The position numbers and the translations under genes were made by a program. A DNA stretch of 42,219 nucleotides from an uncultured Actinomycetes bacterium. GTDB taxonomy: Bacteria; Actinomycetota; Thermoleophilia; Gaiellales; Gaiellaceae. Positions 24,471-31,772 of this stretch are shown here, in pieces (position 1 is the stretch's first letter; the number at the start of each line of letters is the position of its first letter). The notes under the pieces are model-generated. The model searched no databases. It was not told the DNA's origin and worked only from the letters and a program-made list of their open reading frames with translations. The stretch lies in the NCBI GenBank assembly GCA_903930195.1, contig CAIYXH010000289.1, positions 1 through 42,219 on the forward strand, in the 5' to 3' direction.

Positions 24471-24798
24471 CGCGGCAGCGGCGCTCGTCGCGCTCGCCGT
24501 CGGCGGCCGGCACACCTGGCGCGACCTCGGTCACGCGCACGAGCATCTGACGCAGGCGCAGGCCGAGGTCGCCGCGGCGACGCACGAGCAGCTGCCGATC
24601 GCGACGTTCGACCGGCTACGCGCCGAGCTGAAGCCCGGTCAGACCTGGTGGCTCGAGGTGCCGAAGGGCGCCCCCGAAGGCTTCGGCGACCGTGGGAACG
24701 TCTACCGCGCCTTCGCCGTCTACTGGCTGCTTCCGAACCTGCCGGCGAGCTCGGCCGCGACCGCCGGGCGTGTCTTCCGGCTCGGCTCGGCGCGATGA
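24439..24798 (+). CDS. Small membrane-anchored protein of unknown function
   Basis: 119 aa, not recognised. A hydrophobic N-terminus (residues 3-22, rich in Ala and Leu) looks like a signal anchor. It is followed by a predicted helix (HEHLTQAQAEVAAATHEQL) and a compact region containing FDRLRAELKPGQTWWLEVP. The coding frame is open within the Wzz-like gene by 32 nt, and its stop overlaps the GT-C start (ATGA). It is therefore translated with both neighbours. A partner or assembly factor for the following GT-C protein is a reasonable guess only. Confidence 0.7.
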   Translation: MRVRLALARLSAAAALVALAVGGRHTWRDLGHAHEHLTQAQAEVAAATHEQLPIATFDRLRAELKPGQTWWLEVPKGAPEGFGDRGNVYRAFAVYWLLPNLPASSAATAGRVFRLGSAR

Positions 24799-26105
24799 TC
24801 GCGCGGCTCCTCCTCGCGAACCTGCTCGAGCTGGGCGTGGGCGCGGGCGTGGTCCTCGCCTTCGAGCTGCCGCCCGCGACCGCGTATCTCGTCGGCCTCG
24901 CGGTCGTGGGGATCCTCTCGGCCCATCTCGCGCTCGTCCACGTCTCCTTCGGCTGGACGGCGCTCGCCGTCACCGCGGCGCTCTCGCTCGGGTTCGGCGG
25001 CTGGCGCCGGGGCCGCCTCACGCTCCCGCGCGTCGCCCGGCCGGGGCCGATCGCCGCCGTCGGGACGCTCGCGCTCGTGGCGCTCCTCGTACGGGCCTGG
25101 CCGACATTTGCGGCAAAGCCGCTCGACGACTACGACGGGTGGGCGATGTGGGGGATGAAGGCGAAGGCGCTCACCGAGCTCGGCTGGGCCGATCCGGCCC
25201 TGTTCGCGTCGAAGGGTGCCGTCGAGCTCCATCTCGACTACCCCCTGCTCGTGCCCTCGCTCGACGCCGTCGCCTCTCGGGCGATGGGCGGCTTCGACCC
25301 GCGGTTGATCCACCTGCAGTTCCTGCTCGTCGCGGTGGCGGGGATCGCGGCGCTCGCCGGCCTGCTGTGCGCCCGCGTGCCGGCGTGGCTTCTCTGGCCG
25401 TGGCTGCTCGCGCTCGCCGCGGCCCCGGGCTTCCTCACCCAGCTCCTCACGGCCTATGCCGACGTCCCGCTCGCGCTCTTCATCGCGGCGGCGGTCGTGG
25501 CCGGAGCGCTCTGGGTCGAGCACGACCGGCCGGAGCTCCTCGGGCTTGCGGCGCTCTTCCTGGCCGCGGGATCGCTGACGAAGAACGAGGGCTCGATCTT
25601 CGCGGTGGCCGCGCTCGCCGGGCTGCTGCTCGCGACGCGCCGGCTGCGTCCCGTCGTGCTCGCCGCGTGCGGCTTCGAGGCGCTGCTCCTGCCCTGGCAG
25701 GTCTGGCTGCGCATCCACCACGTCCACTCCGACACGCTCCTCGGCCTGCAGCTCTTCCGGGTGCACCACCCCGGGATCGCGCCGCTCGCGCTGCGCGGCC
25801 TACTCGACTTCGCGGTCTCGTGGCAGAGCTGGCCGCTCCTCCTGCCGCTCTTCGTCGTGGCCGTCGTCACCGCCACGGGATCGCGCGTCGCCGTCTACGC
25901 GTGGACGTTCGCCGGGCTCTCGCTCGCGGGTCTCACCTGGATCTACGTCGTCTCGACCCAGGAGTGGTCGAACTACCTCTCCTTCTCCGGCGGGCGCGTC
26001 GTCGACTCGCTGATCCTCGGGGTTACAGCACTCACGCCCCTGCTTGCCGCGGAAGGCGTTAGAGCTGGAACCGAAAGGAAGAAGGGATTGCCCGGCCGCG
26101 CATGA
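24795..26105 (+). CDS. Polytopic GT-C-like membrane glycosyltransferase
   Basis: A 436-aa protein with about 11-12 hydrophobic segments. The external loop after the early helices carries KPLDDYDGWAMWGMKAK, which holds the paired acidic residues expected at the active site of GT-C enzymes. LTKNEGSIFAVAAL is typical of GT39/Rgt-like membrane proteins. It would use a polyprenyl-phosphate-linked sugar on the outer face. ATG 24795 overlaps the preceding small gene's stop. A 136-bp gap follows before the next gene, without an obvious terminator. Confidence 0.8.
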   Translation: MIARLLLANLLELGVGAGVVLAFELPPATAYLVGLAVVGILSAHLALVHVSFGWTALAVTAALSLGFGGWRRGRLTLPRVARPGPIAAVGTLALVALLVRAWPTFAAKPLDDYDGWAMWGMKAKALTELGWADPALFASKGAVELHLDYPLLVPSLDAVASRAMGGFDPRLIHLQFLLVAVAGIAALAGLLCARVPAWLLWPWLLALAAAPGFLTQLLTAYADVPLALFIAAAVVAGALWVEHDRPELLGLAALFLAAGSLTKNEGSIFAVAALAGLLLATRRLRPVVLAACGFEALLLPWQVWLRIHHVHSDTLLGLQLFRVHHPGIAPLALRGLLDFAVSWQSWPLLLPLFVVAVVTATGSRVAVYAWTFAGLSLAGLTWIYVVSTQEWSNYLSFSGGRVVDSLILGVTALTPLLAAEGVRAGTERKKGLPGRA

Positions 26106-26226
26106 CGGCACGATGCTGCGTTTTCAGTCGCCCCACGAGAGAAACGCGTGCGGCCCCCTGCGTCCTTGCCTCGCACTCGTCCTGCGCACCCGGGACGACG
26201 CGTGTCCTTCCCGTCCCAGCTCCCAG

Positions 26227-26232
26227 TAGGAT
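26227..26232 (+). promoter_or_regulatory. -10 box, GT2 pair promoter
   Basis: TAGGAT, 9 nt before GTG 26242. The 26106-26241 gap upstream shows no other feature and no T-tract terminator. Confidence 0.45.
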
Positions 26233-26241
26233 CGCGCGGGC

Positions 26242-26913
26242 GTGAGAGTCACATTCCTGATCCCGGCCTACAACGAGGAGGCCACCATCGGCGAGGTGCT
26301 CGAGCGCATCGCGGGCCTCGGGCTCGAGTCGCACGTGCTGGTCGTCGACGACGGCTCGTCCGACCGGACCGCCGACATCGCGGAGGCCGCCGGGGCGACC
26401 GTCATCCGCAAGCCGAACGGCGGCAAGGGCTCGGCGATTCGCGCAGGGATCCCGCACATCGAGGGCGAGATCGTCGTGATCCAGGACGCCGACATGGAGT
26501 ACGACCCGGCTGAGGTTCCGGAGCTGATCGACCCGATCGAGCGCGGCATGGCCGACGTCGTCTTCGGCTCGCGCCTGCGCGGCGGCAAGCCGCAGCGCGC
26601 GTTTCTCTTCTGGCATCTCGTCGGCAACCGCTTTCTCTCCTTGCTCACCTGCGTCCTCTTCAACACCACGCTCTCCGACATGGAGACGGGGTACAAGGCC
26701 TTCCGCAGCGACGTGCTGCGCTCTCTCGAGCTGCGCGAGAACCAGTTCGGGATCGAGCCCGAGATCACGGGGAAGGTCTGCAAGCGGCGTCTGCGGATCT
26801 ACGAGATGCCGATCTCGTACTACGGCCGGACGCACGACGAGGGCAAGAAGATCACCTGGCGCGACGGGTTCCGGGCGATCTGGGTGCTCTTCCGGGTCCG
26901 GCTCTTCGGATGA
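26242..26913 (+). CDS. GT2 glycosyltransferase (DPM1-like, soluble)
   Basis: A 223-aa GT-A enzyme without membrane helices. TFLIPAYNEEATIGEVLE opens the fold, VVDDGSSDRT binds nucleotide, and VIQDADMEYDP is the DxD motif. The C-terminal FGIEPEITGKVCKRRLRIYEMP is close to polyprenyl-phosphate mannosyl/glucosyl transferases. It likely makes a polyprenyl-phosphate sugar for the GT-C proteins. The GTG start at 26242 is supported by a -10 box. The stop overlaps the next GT2 start as ATGA. Confidence 0.9.
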   Translation: MRVTFLIPAYNEEATIGEVLERIAGLGLESHVLVVDDGSSDRTADIAEAAGATVIRKPNGGKGSAIRAGIPHIEGEIVVIQDADMEYDPAEVPELIDPIERGMADVVFGSRLRGGKPQRAFLFWHLVGNRFLSLLTCVLFNTTLSDMETGYKAFRSDVLRSLELRENQFGIEPEITGKVCKRRLRIYEMPISYYGRTHDEGKKITWRDGFRAIWVLFRVRLFG

Positions 26914-27851
26914 TCGCCGGGCGGTCGGTGGCGGTCGTCGTTCCCGCCTACGACGAGGAGGCACTCGTCGGGACGACGCTCGCCGGCATCCCCGCGTCGG
27001 TCGACCGGATCATCGTCGTCGACGACGCCTCCCGCGACGCGACCGCCGAGCGGGCGCTCGCGACGGGGGACTCGCGCGTCGAGGTCGTCACCCACGAACG
27101 CAACCGCGGCGTCGGTGCGGCGATCGTCACCGGCTACGAGCAGGCCCGTGCCGAGCGGATCGACGTCGCCGTCGTGATGGCGGCCGACAACCAGATGGAT
27201 CCCGAGGAGCTCGAGGCGATCGCGGGTCCCGTCGCGCGCGGCGAGGTCGACTACGCGAAGGCAAACCGGCTCGTGTCCGGGCGCGCCTGGGAGCTGATCC
27301 CGCACAACCGCTACATCGGCAACGCGATCCTCTCGCTGCTCACGAAGATCGCCTCCGGCTACTGGCACGTCGCCGATTCGCAGGCCGGCTACACGGCGAT
27401 CTCGCTCGACCTGCTCGACCGCCTCGACCTGGAGCGCGTCTACACGCGCTACGGCTTCCCGAACGACCTCCTCGTCCACCTGAATATCGAGAACGCCCGC
27501 GTGCGTGACGTGCCGTCGCGGCCGATCTACGGGATCGGCGAGCGCTCCGGGATCAAGCTGCACTCGGTCGTGCCGCGGATCTCCTGGCTGCTTGTCAAGG
27601 GCTTCTGCTGGCGGATGCGCGAGAAGTACGTGATCCGCGACTTCCACCCGCTCGTCTTCTTCTACGTCTTCGGCTTCCTGATGACGCTTGCCGGGCTCGC
27701 GCTCGGCATCCTCGAGACGGTGCTGCGGATCGCTGGCCACGGCATCACGGCGGCGACGATCGTCCTGGTAGCGCTCCTCCTCGTTTCGGGCAGCCAGTTC
27801 ACCTTGTTCGCGATGTGGTTCGACATGGAGACGAACAAGGACCTGCGCTGA
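26910..27851 (+). CDS. GT2 glycosyltransferase with C-terminal membrane helices
   Basis: A 313-aa enzyme. The GT-A core has VVVPAYDEEALVG, VVDDASRDAT and MAADNQMDPEE, where the DxD position reads ADN and so differs from the canonical motif. Two helices at about 247-270 and 282-304 anchor it, as in polyprenyl-phosphate transferases. It is coupled to the preceding GT2 by ATGA overlap, which suggests that the two work on the same or consecutive steps. It ends the long plus-strand block; a GC hairpin follows 6 nt after the stop. Confidence 0.87.
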   Translation: MIAGRSVAVVVPAYDEEALVGTTLAGIPASVDRIIVVDDASRDATAERALATGDSRVEVVTHERNRGVGAAIVTGYEQARAERIDVAVVMAADNQMDPEELEAIAGPVARGEVDYAKANRLVSGRAWELIPHNRYIGNAILSLLTKIASGYWHVADSQAGYTAISLDLLDRLDLERVYTRYGFPNDLLVHLNIENARVRDVPSRPIYGIGERSGIKLHSVVPRISWLLVKGFCWRMREKYVIRDFHPLVFFYVFGFLMTLAGLALGILETVLRIAGHGITAATIVLVALLLVSGSQFTLFAMWFDMETNKDLR

Positions 27852-27857
27852 TCCCGG

Positions 27858-27876
27858 GCCGGCTGGTGCCGCCGGC
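27858..27876 (+). terminator. GC hairpin after GT2 operon (no T-tract)
   Basis: GCCGGC repeated with a 7-nt loop can fold into a 6-bp stem directly after the stop at 27851. There is no U-run, so it is at best a weak or Rho-assisted terminator or an end-stabilising structure. Confidence 0.35.
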
Positions 27877-27882
27877 TGTGAG

Positions 27883-27888
27883 TAGACT
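27883..27888 (+). promoter_or_regulatory. -10 box, DUF4242-like gene (leadered)
   Basis: TAGACT, 39 nt before ATG 27928. Unlike most genes here, this one also has a clear ribosome site, AAAGGA at 27914-27919, 8 nt from the start. Confidence 0.5.
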
Positions 27889-27927
27889 CGCGCCCACCGC
27901 GCACCTGCCAACGAAAGGACGACTCCG

Positions 27928-28218
27928 ATGGAGCTCTATGCGATCATCCGTCGCGACGGCTGGGCTACTCCGGGCGACCTGCAAGAGGCTGCTGCCCGTT
28001 CGACGGCCGTCGGCGACGACGAGATGTCCGACGACATCCGTTGGATTCGGAGCTATGTCCTCGGCGAAGAGGGCGGAAGCCTCGGGACCGTGTGCATCTA
28101 CGAGGCATCGAGCCCGGAGAAGATCAGGGAGCACGCACAGCGGGCCGACCTGCCGGTGACGGAGATCATCCCGATCGCCGACACGGTTGTGGTTCGACCG
28201 GATCCCTCCGGCGCGTAG
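27928..28218 (+). CDS. DUF4242-like small protein (ferredoxin-like fold)
   Basis: A 96-aa cytoplasmic protein resembling the DUF4242 family, to which the nickel-binding Streptomyces protein SCO4226 belongs. Family-like stretches are MELYAIIRRDGW near the start, IRWIRSYVL, VCIYEASSPEKIREHA and the closing VTEIIPIADTVV. This start is well supported by AAAGGA 8 nt upstream. It is a single-gene unit and not obviously part of the glycan pathway. The metal role is inferred from the family and is not shown by specific residues here. Confidence 0.7.
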   Translation: MELYAIIRRDGWATPGDLQEAAARSTAVGDDEMSDDIRWIRSYVLGEEGGSLGTVCIYEASSPEKIREHAQRADLPVTEIIPIADTVVVRPDPSGA

Positions 28219-28278
28219 ACCCGTCGGGCGCATGCCTGGACCATCGCACGCCGCACCCTGACCGAACCGGTAGCTGCA

Positions 28279-28293
28279 ACCGTCGCGGACGGT
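28279..28293 (+). promoter_or_regulatory. 5' leader hairpin 1
   Basis: ACCGTC-gcg-GACGGT, a perfect 6-bp stem with a 3-nt loop, in the 113-bp gap before the YWTD propeller gene. Could end the previous transcript or shape the leader of the next. Confidence 0.5.
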
Positions 28294-28300
28294 GACAGGG

Positions 28301-28318
28301 TTGTCCGACAAGCGGACA
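28301..28318 (+). promoter_or_regulatory. 5' leader palindromes touching the ribosome site
   Basis: TTGTC-c-GACAA (28301-28311) and TGTCCG-acaag-CGGACA (28302-28318) overlap, so the two stems exclude each other. The second ends at the first base of the AGGAGG ribosome site (28318-28323) of the gene at 28332. It could act as an operator or a translational switch. Confidence 0.45.
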
Positions 28319-28323
28319 GGAGG
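28318..28323 (+). promoter_or_regulatory. Strong Shine-Dalgarno site
   Basis: AGGAGG, 8 nt before ATG 28332. It is the most complete ribosome site in the window. Confidence 0.7.
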
Positions 28324-28331
28324 GGTCGTCG

Positions 28332-29243
28332 ATGAAGGAGCTCAAGCGGAGCCGGGCCGTCCGCGTGCTGGCGGTGGTTGCTGCGGTCGCGACGTGTGCC
28401 ACCGGCACCGCGCAGGCGGCGATCTACTGGGGCAACTACGGCAGCAACGGCTCGGGCACGGCGATCGGGCGCGCGCCTCTCACCGGCGCGAAGCCGAACC
28501 AGTCCTTCATCACGGGGGCTGCCGGCCCGGTCGGGGTCGTCGTGAACGGGACGTACATCTACTGGGCGAACACCGTCGACTCCTCGTGCTCGGGCACCAC
28601 GATCGGCCGCGCGAACCTCGACGGATCCGCGCCGAACCAGCGTTTCCTCACCGGCGCCGTCTGCGCCCACGGCCTCGCGGTCAACGCGACCTTCATCTAC
28701 TGGGCGAACCGCGGGCCGGGCGGCACCGGAACGTCGCTCGGCCGCGCGAACCTGAATGGCACCCACGTCAACGCGAACTTCATCAAGGGCGCGACGGGGC
28801 CATGGGGGATCGCCATCGACAAGCACTACATCTACTGGGCGAACCGCGGCACGGGGACGGGATCGCCGTGCGGCGGCACTATCGGACGCGCGAACCTCGA
28901 CGGCACGCACGTGAACGAGAGCTTCATCACCACGGGTGTCGACGGCCCGACCGGGATCGCCGTGAACGCGGGCCACCTCTACTGGTCGAACGGCTGCGGC
29001 ACCACGATCGGCCGGGCGAACCTGAACGGCACCGGCGCGAACCCCGCGTTCATCAAGGGCATCCCGCAGGCCGCCGGGCTCGCCGTCAACGCGACGTGGC
29101 TCTACTGGGCGGAGTTCGCGAACCCGACCGCGGTCGGCGGCGGCGGCTCGATCGGCCGCGCAAAGCTCGACGGCACCGACGTGAGCAAGCGCTTCATCGT
29201 CGGCGCGAGCAGCCCGACGGGAATCGCGCTCGACGGACGCTAG
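28332..29243 (+). CDS. Secreted YWTD (LDL-receptor class B-like) beta-propeller protein
   Basis: 303 aa. A signal peptide runs to about residue 29-30 (TAQA before IYWGN). The mature protein is six repeats of 41-49 residues, each with YW followed by IGRANLDGT and a GPxGIAVN turn. YW falls at residues 32, 77, 123, 168, 217 and 258. This is the YWTD blade pattern, so one six-bladed propeller closed by the N-terminal strand is expected. It is probably an exported binding protein; no enzyme motif is visible. A strong AGGAGG ribosome site and two leader hairpins distinguish it from its neighbours. The function is unknown. Confidence 0.8.
   Translation: MKELKRSRAVRVLAVVAAVATCATGTAQAAIYWGNYGSNGSGTAIGRAPLTGAKPNQSFITGAAGPVGVVVNGTYIYWANTVDSSCSGTTIGRANLDGSAPNQRFLTGAVCAHGLAVNATFIYWANRGPGGTGTSLGRANLNGTHVNANFIKGATGPWGIAIDKHYIYWANRGTGTGSPCGGTIGRANLDGTHVNESFITTGVDGPTGIAVNAGHLYWSNGCGTTIGRANLNGTGANPAFIKGIPQAAGLAVNATWLYWAEFANPTAVGGGGSIGRAKLDGTDVSKRFIVGASSPTGIALDGR
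28425..29230 (+). repeat. Six in-frame repeats encoding YWTD blades
   Basis: About 135-bp units recurring with segments such as ATCGG-CGCGCGAACCT-GACGG in most repeats. The repeats have diverged enough that the array looks old rather than recently amplified. Confidence 0.7.
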
Positions 29244-29254
29244 ACCGGGCCAGC

Positions 29255-29260
29255 TACCGT
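29255..29260 (+). promoter_or_regulatory. -10 box, CDGSH protein promoter (leaderless)
   Basis: TACCGT, 6 nt before GTG 29267, in the 23-bp gap after the propeller gene. Confidence 0.45.
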
Positions 29261-29266
29261 CACGGC

Positions 29267-29914
29267 GTGAGCCAGGACGTCTTCTCCTATCCCGGCGAGA
29301 AGGTCGACGTGACGTGGGACCGGCGACTCTGCATCCACGTCTCGGAGTGCACCCGCGCCGCGAACGACGTCTTCGAGAGCGGCCGCAAGCCGTGGGGTGA
29401 GCCCGACACGGCGTCGCCGGTCGAGGTGGCGGAGACGGTCGAGCGTTGCCCGTCGGGGGCGCTCGCCTACGTGCGCAAGGACGGTGGTCCGGCCGAGAGC
29501 CCCGACGTGGAGAACACGATCGTCGTCTCCCTCGACGGCCCGCTCCTCGTCCGGGGAGAGCTCGCGCTCGAAGGTGCGGCCGACGATATGCCCGGCACGC
29601 GGACGCGCGCTGCGCTCTGCCGCTGCGGCGCGTCCGGCAACAAGCCGTTCTGCGACAACTCCCACCGCGGCGCGGCGTTCCGCGACGGGGGCGCGGTCGG
29701 CGACGCCGGCGAGGCACTCACCGACGCGGGCGGACGGCTCGGGATCGTCCCGAGCGAGAACGGCCCCTACCTCCTCGAGGGCAAGGTCACGCTCGTCACC
29801 GCGTCGGGCCGGCGCGCGTGGCAGGGCACCGAGACGGCGCTCTGTCGCTGCGGCCACTCCGAGAGCAAGCCGTTCTGCGACGGCAGCCATGCGCGCGTAG
29901 GGTTTGTCGGGTGA
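29267..29914 (+). CDS. Iron-sulfur protein: Fer4_19-like domain plus two CDGSH domains
   Basis: A 215-aa cytoplasmic protein. The N-terminal part (about 1-75) resembles the YjdI/Fer4_19 mono-cluster domain, with Cys22, Cys28 and Cys61. Two CDGSH-type 2Fe-2S motifs follow. The first has C118, C120, C129 and H133 with CDNSH in place of CDGSH. The second has C193, C195, C204 and H208 with a perfect CDGSH. Three-Cys one-His ligation is normal for the family. Roles in redox or iron-sulfur transfer are known for relatives; none is specific here. GTG 29267 is fixed by the -10 box. The stop overlaps the UBP finger gene (GTGA). Confidence 0.88.
   Translation: MSQDVFSYPGEKVDVTWDRRLCIHVSECTRAANDVFESGRKPWGEPDTASPVEVAETVERCPSGALAYVRKDGGPAESPDVENTIVVSLDGPLLVRGELALEGAADDMPGTRTRAALCRCGASGNKPFCDNSHRGAAFRDGGAVGDAGEALTDAGGRLGIVPSENGPYLLEGKVTLVTASGRRAWQGTETALCRCGHSESKPFCDGSHARVGFVG
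29898..29903 (+). promoter_or_regulatory. possible -10 box before UBP finger gene
   Basis: TAGGGT, 7 nt before GTG 29911, inside the end of the CDGSH gene. It may be an internal leaderless promoter, though the GTGA overlap alone would suffice. Confidence 0.35.
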
Positions 29915-30258
29915 GTGACGGCATCGACCCGACCGTTCCGCCGAGCGGCACCGGCTGCGTCGAGTGCCTTGCGGGTGACGGCCCCGGCTGGTGGCTCCAT
30001 CTGCGCCGCTGCGCCCAGTGCGGGCACGTCGGCTGCTGCGACTCCTCGCCGAGCGGCCATGCGACCCGGCACTTCGAGGAGACCGGCCACCCCGTGATGC
30101 AGAGCTTCGAGCCCGGCGAGGACTGGTTCTGGTCGTATGCCGAGAACGATTACGCCGACGGCCCGGAGCTCGCGCCGCCGCACTCCCATCCGGCGGATCA
30201 GCCGGTTCCCGGCCCGGCGGGTCACGTGCCGCCGAACTGGCGCTCGCAGCTCCGTTAG
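29911..30258 (+). CDS. UBP-type zinc finger protein
   Basis: A 115-aa protein with one ZnF-UBP domain over about residues 10-75: CVEC, CAQCGHVGCC, GHATRHFEETGHP and an aromatic WFWSYAENDY. In eukaryotes this fold binds the ubiquitin C-terminus. In bacteria without ubiquitin its partner is unknown. The C-terminal tail is Pro/His-rich. The GTG start overlaps the CDGSH stop, so the two are co-translated. The stop overlaps that of the convergent GT-C gene by 4 nt (30255-30258). Confidence 0.85.
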   Translation: MSDGIDPTVPPSGTGCVECLAGDGPGWWLHLRRCAQCGHVGCCDSSPSGHATRHFEETGHPVMQSFEPGEDWFWSYAENDYADGPELAPPHSHPADQPVPGPAGHVPPNWRSQLR

Positions 30259-31772
30259 CCGCCTGCCGGCGGCGCGAAGACGACGAGGGGCCCGACGTCG
30301 TGCCGCGTGTAGCCGTGTGCCTCGAGCTGCGGTGCGACGCCGTAGGAGGCGAGCGTCCGTTTGAAGAAGACGAAGCCGTGGCGCGGGTCGGCCATCACGG
30401 TGCGCTCGTAGGGCCGGTAGCGCGCGTCGGGGTCGTGCGGCAGCACCGCGAGACCATGCGGGAACGTCGCCTGGTCGAAGTGCGCCTCGACCGCGACGAT
30501 CTGCTCGTTCGAGGCGAAGTCGAGGCGGTACGCGATCCAGTAGTCGGCGTAGACGCGGTCGATGCCCAGGTTGTCGAGCGTCTGGATGAGAGGGCTGAAG
30601 TCGCGCGGCGCGTACGGCACCGGCTGCGCCAGCGTGAACCAGCGATTCATCCGCGGCACGCTGATGCAGGTGACGAGCGCGAGGAGCGTCACGAGCGCGA
30701 TTGCCCGCCAGCGGCGTGAGGCGACCTGGGCGAGGAGCAGCGCGAGGACGGGCGTGACGATGACCGTGTACTGCGGCCAGCCCGAGATGAACGAGGTGCG
30801 CCGGTCGACGGCGTAGACGAACGGGAAGAGTGCGCCGACGACGTAGAGGATCGAGACGGTGCGGTGCCGGGTGCGCACGGCACCGGCGAGGAACGCCACG
30901 ATGAGGAGCGCGTAGAGGGCGTAGGTCGGAGCCGTCGAGCCGAGGAGGGGTTCCTGGCCGAACGGGGCGCGGAGCCCGAGCGTCATCGGGAGGATCGGCG
31001 AGACGAAGAGCCTCAGGCTCTGCCGGTAGGTCTCGGCGCTCGAGTGCACCGAGAGCGACGCCCAGCCGTGGAAGGCGTTCCAGAGCAGCCACGGCGACGC
31101 GCCGACGACCGCGAGCACCGCCGCGAGCCACGCCTCGCGGAGCCACGCCGCGCGCTTCCAGGTGAGCCAGACGACGGCGGGAAAGACGATCGGCACGATC
31201 TGCGCCGTCTGCCAGAAGCCGAAGCCGACGACGAAGCCGAACAGGCCGATCCGCAGCCGGTCCGGGCGCTCTGCGATCCGCAGTGCGAGCAGGAGGACGA
31301 GCCCGCAGTAGACGACGTCGGAGGCGTAGAAGCTCTGCTGCTGGGTGAGCTGCACCAGGTCGTACGGCGACCAGACCCAGAGGATCGCGGCGGCGGCCGT
31401 CGCACCCGGCTCGCCGAGCGTCCGCTTGCCGACCCGCCAGACGACGAGCGAGGCGACGGCGACGAGCGCGATCGCGACGAGCCGCAGCGCGAGGTAGCTG
31501 TTGCCGAACACCGCGAACAACGGCACCGAGAGCAGCACCTCCTGCGGCCCGCCGTACGACGAGCCCCAGAAGAAGACCGAGATGTCGCCGTGGAGCGCGT
31601 GGGAGGTCATCAGGCCGACGACGGCCTCGTCCGAGTTCGGCCGCCCGAGCAGCAGGCGATAGTCCCAGACGCGCAGGGCGACCCCGGCGACTGCTGCCAG
31701 GATCAGTGTCGCGCTCCACGGCGTCAGCTCGAACCGGCCGAGAGTGAGGCGCCGTGCCGGGACGGCGGTCAT
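30255..31772 (-). CDS. Polytopic GT39-like membrane glycosyltransferase
   Basis: A 505-aa protein with about 11 helices and a C-terminal soluble part. The first external loop has GRPNSDEAVVGLM, placing the Asp-Glu pair where GT39/ArnT-like enzymes have their catalytic acid. SSYGGPQEVLLSVPLF follows. It would transfer a sugar from a polyprenyl phosphate donor on the outer face. ATG 31772 overlaps the stop of the methyltransferase-GT2 fusion (ATGA), so the two are coupled and may make and use the same lipid-linked sugar. Confidence 0.82.
   Translation of the reverse strand: MTAVPARRLTLGRFELTPWSATLILAAVAGVALRVWDYRLLLGRPNSDEAVVGLMTSHALHGDISVFFWGSSYGGPQEVLLSVPLFAVFGNSYLALRLVAIALVAVASLVVWRVGKRTLGEPGATAAAAILWVWSPYDLVQLTQQQSFYASDVVYCGLVLLLALRIAERPDRLRIGLFGFVVGFGFWQTAQIVPIVFPAVVWLTWKRAAWLREAWLAAVLAVVGASPWLLWNAFHGWASLSVHSSAETYRQSLRLFVSPILPMTLGLRAPFGQEPLLGSTAPTYALYALLIVAFLAGAVRTRHRTVSILYVVGALFPFVYAVDRRTSFISGWPQYTVIVTPVLALLLAQVASRRWRAIALVTLLALVTCISVPRMNRWFTLAQPVPYAPRDFSPLIQTLDNLGIDRVYADYWIAYRLDFASNEQIVAVEAHFDQATFPHGLAVLPHDPDARYRPYERTVMADPRHGFVFFKRTLASYGVAPQLEAHGYTRHDVGPLVVFAPPAGG

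Noticed and set aside
28292..29914. A single 540-codon frame suggesting a fusion across the YWTD and CDGSH genes
   Set aside because: The first two thirds run out of frame through the YWTD gene, which has its own signal peptide and ribosome site. The CDGSH protein begins at GTG 29267.
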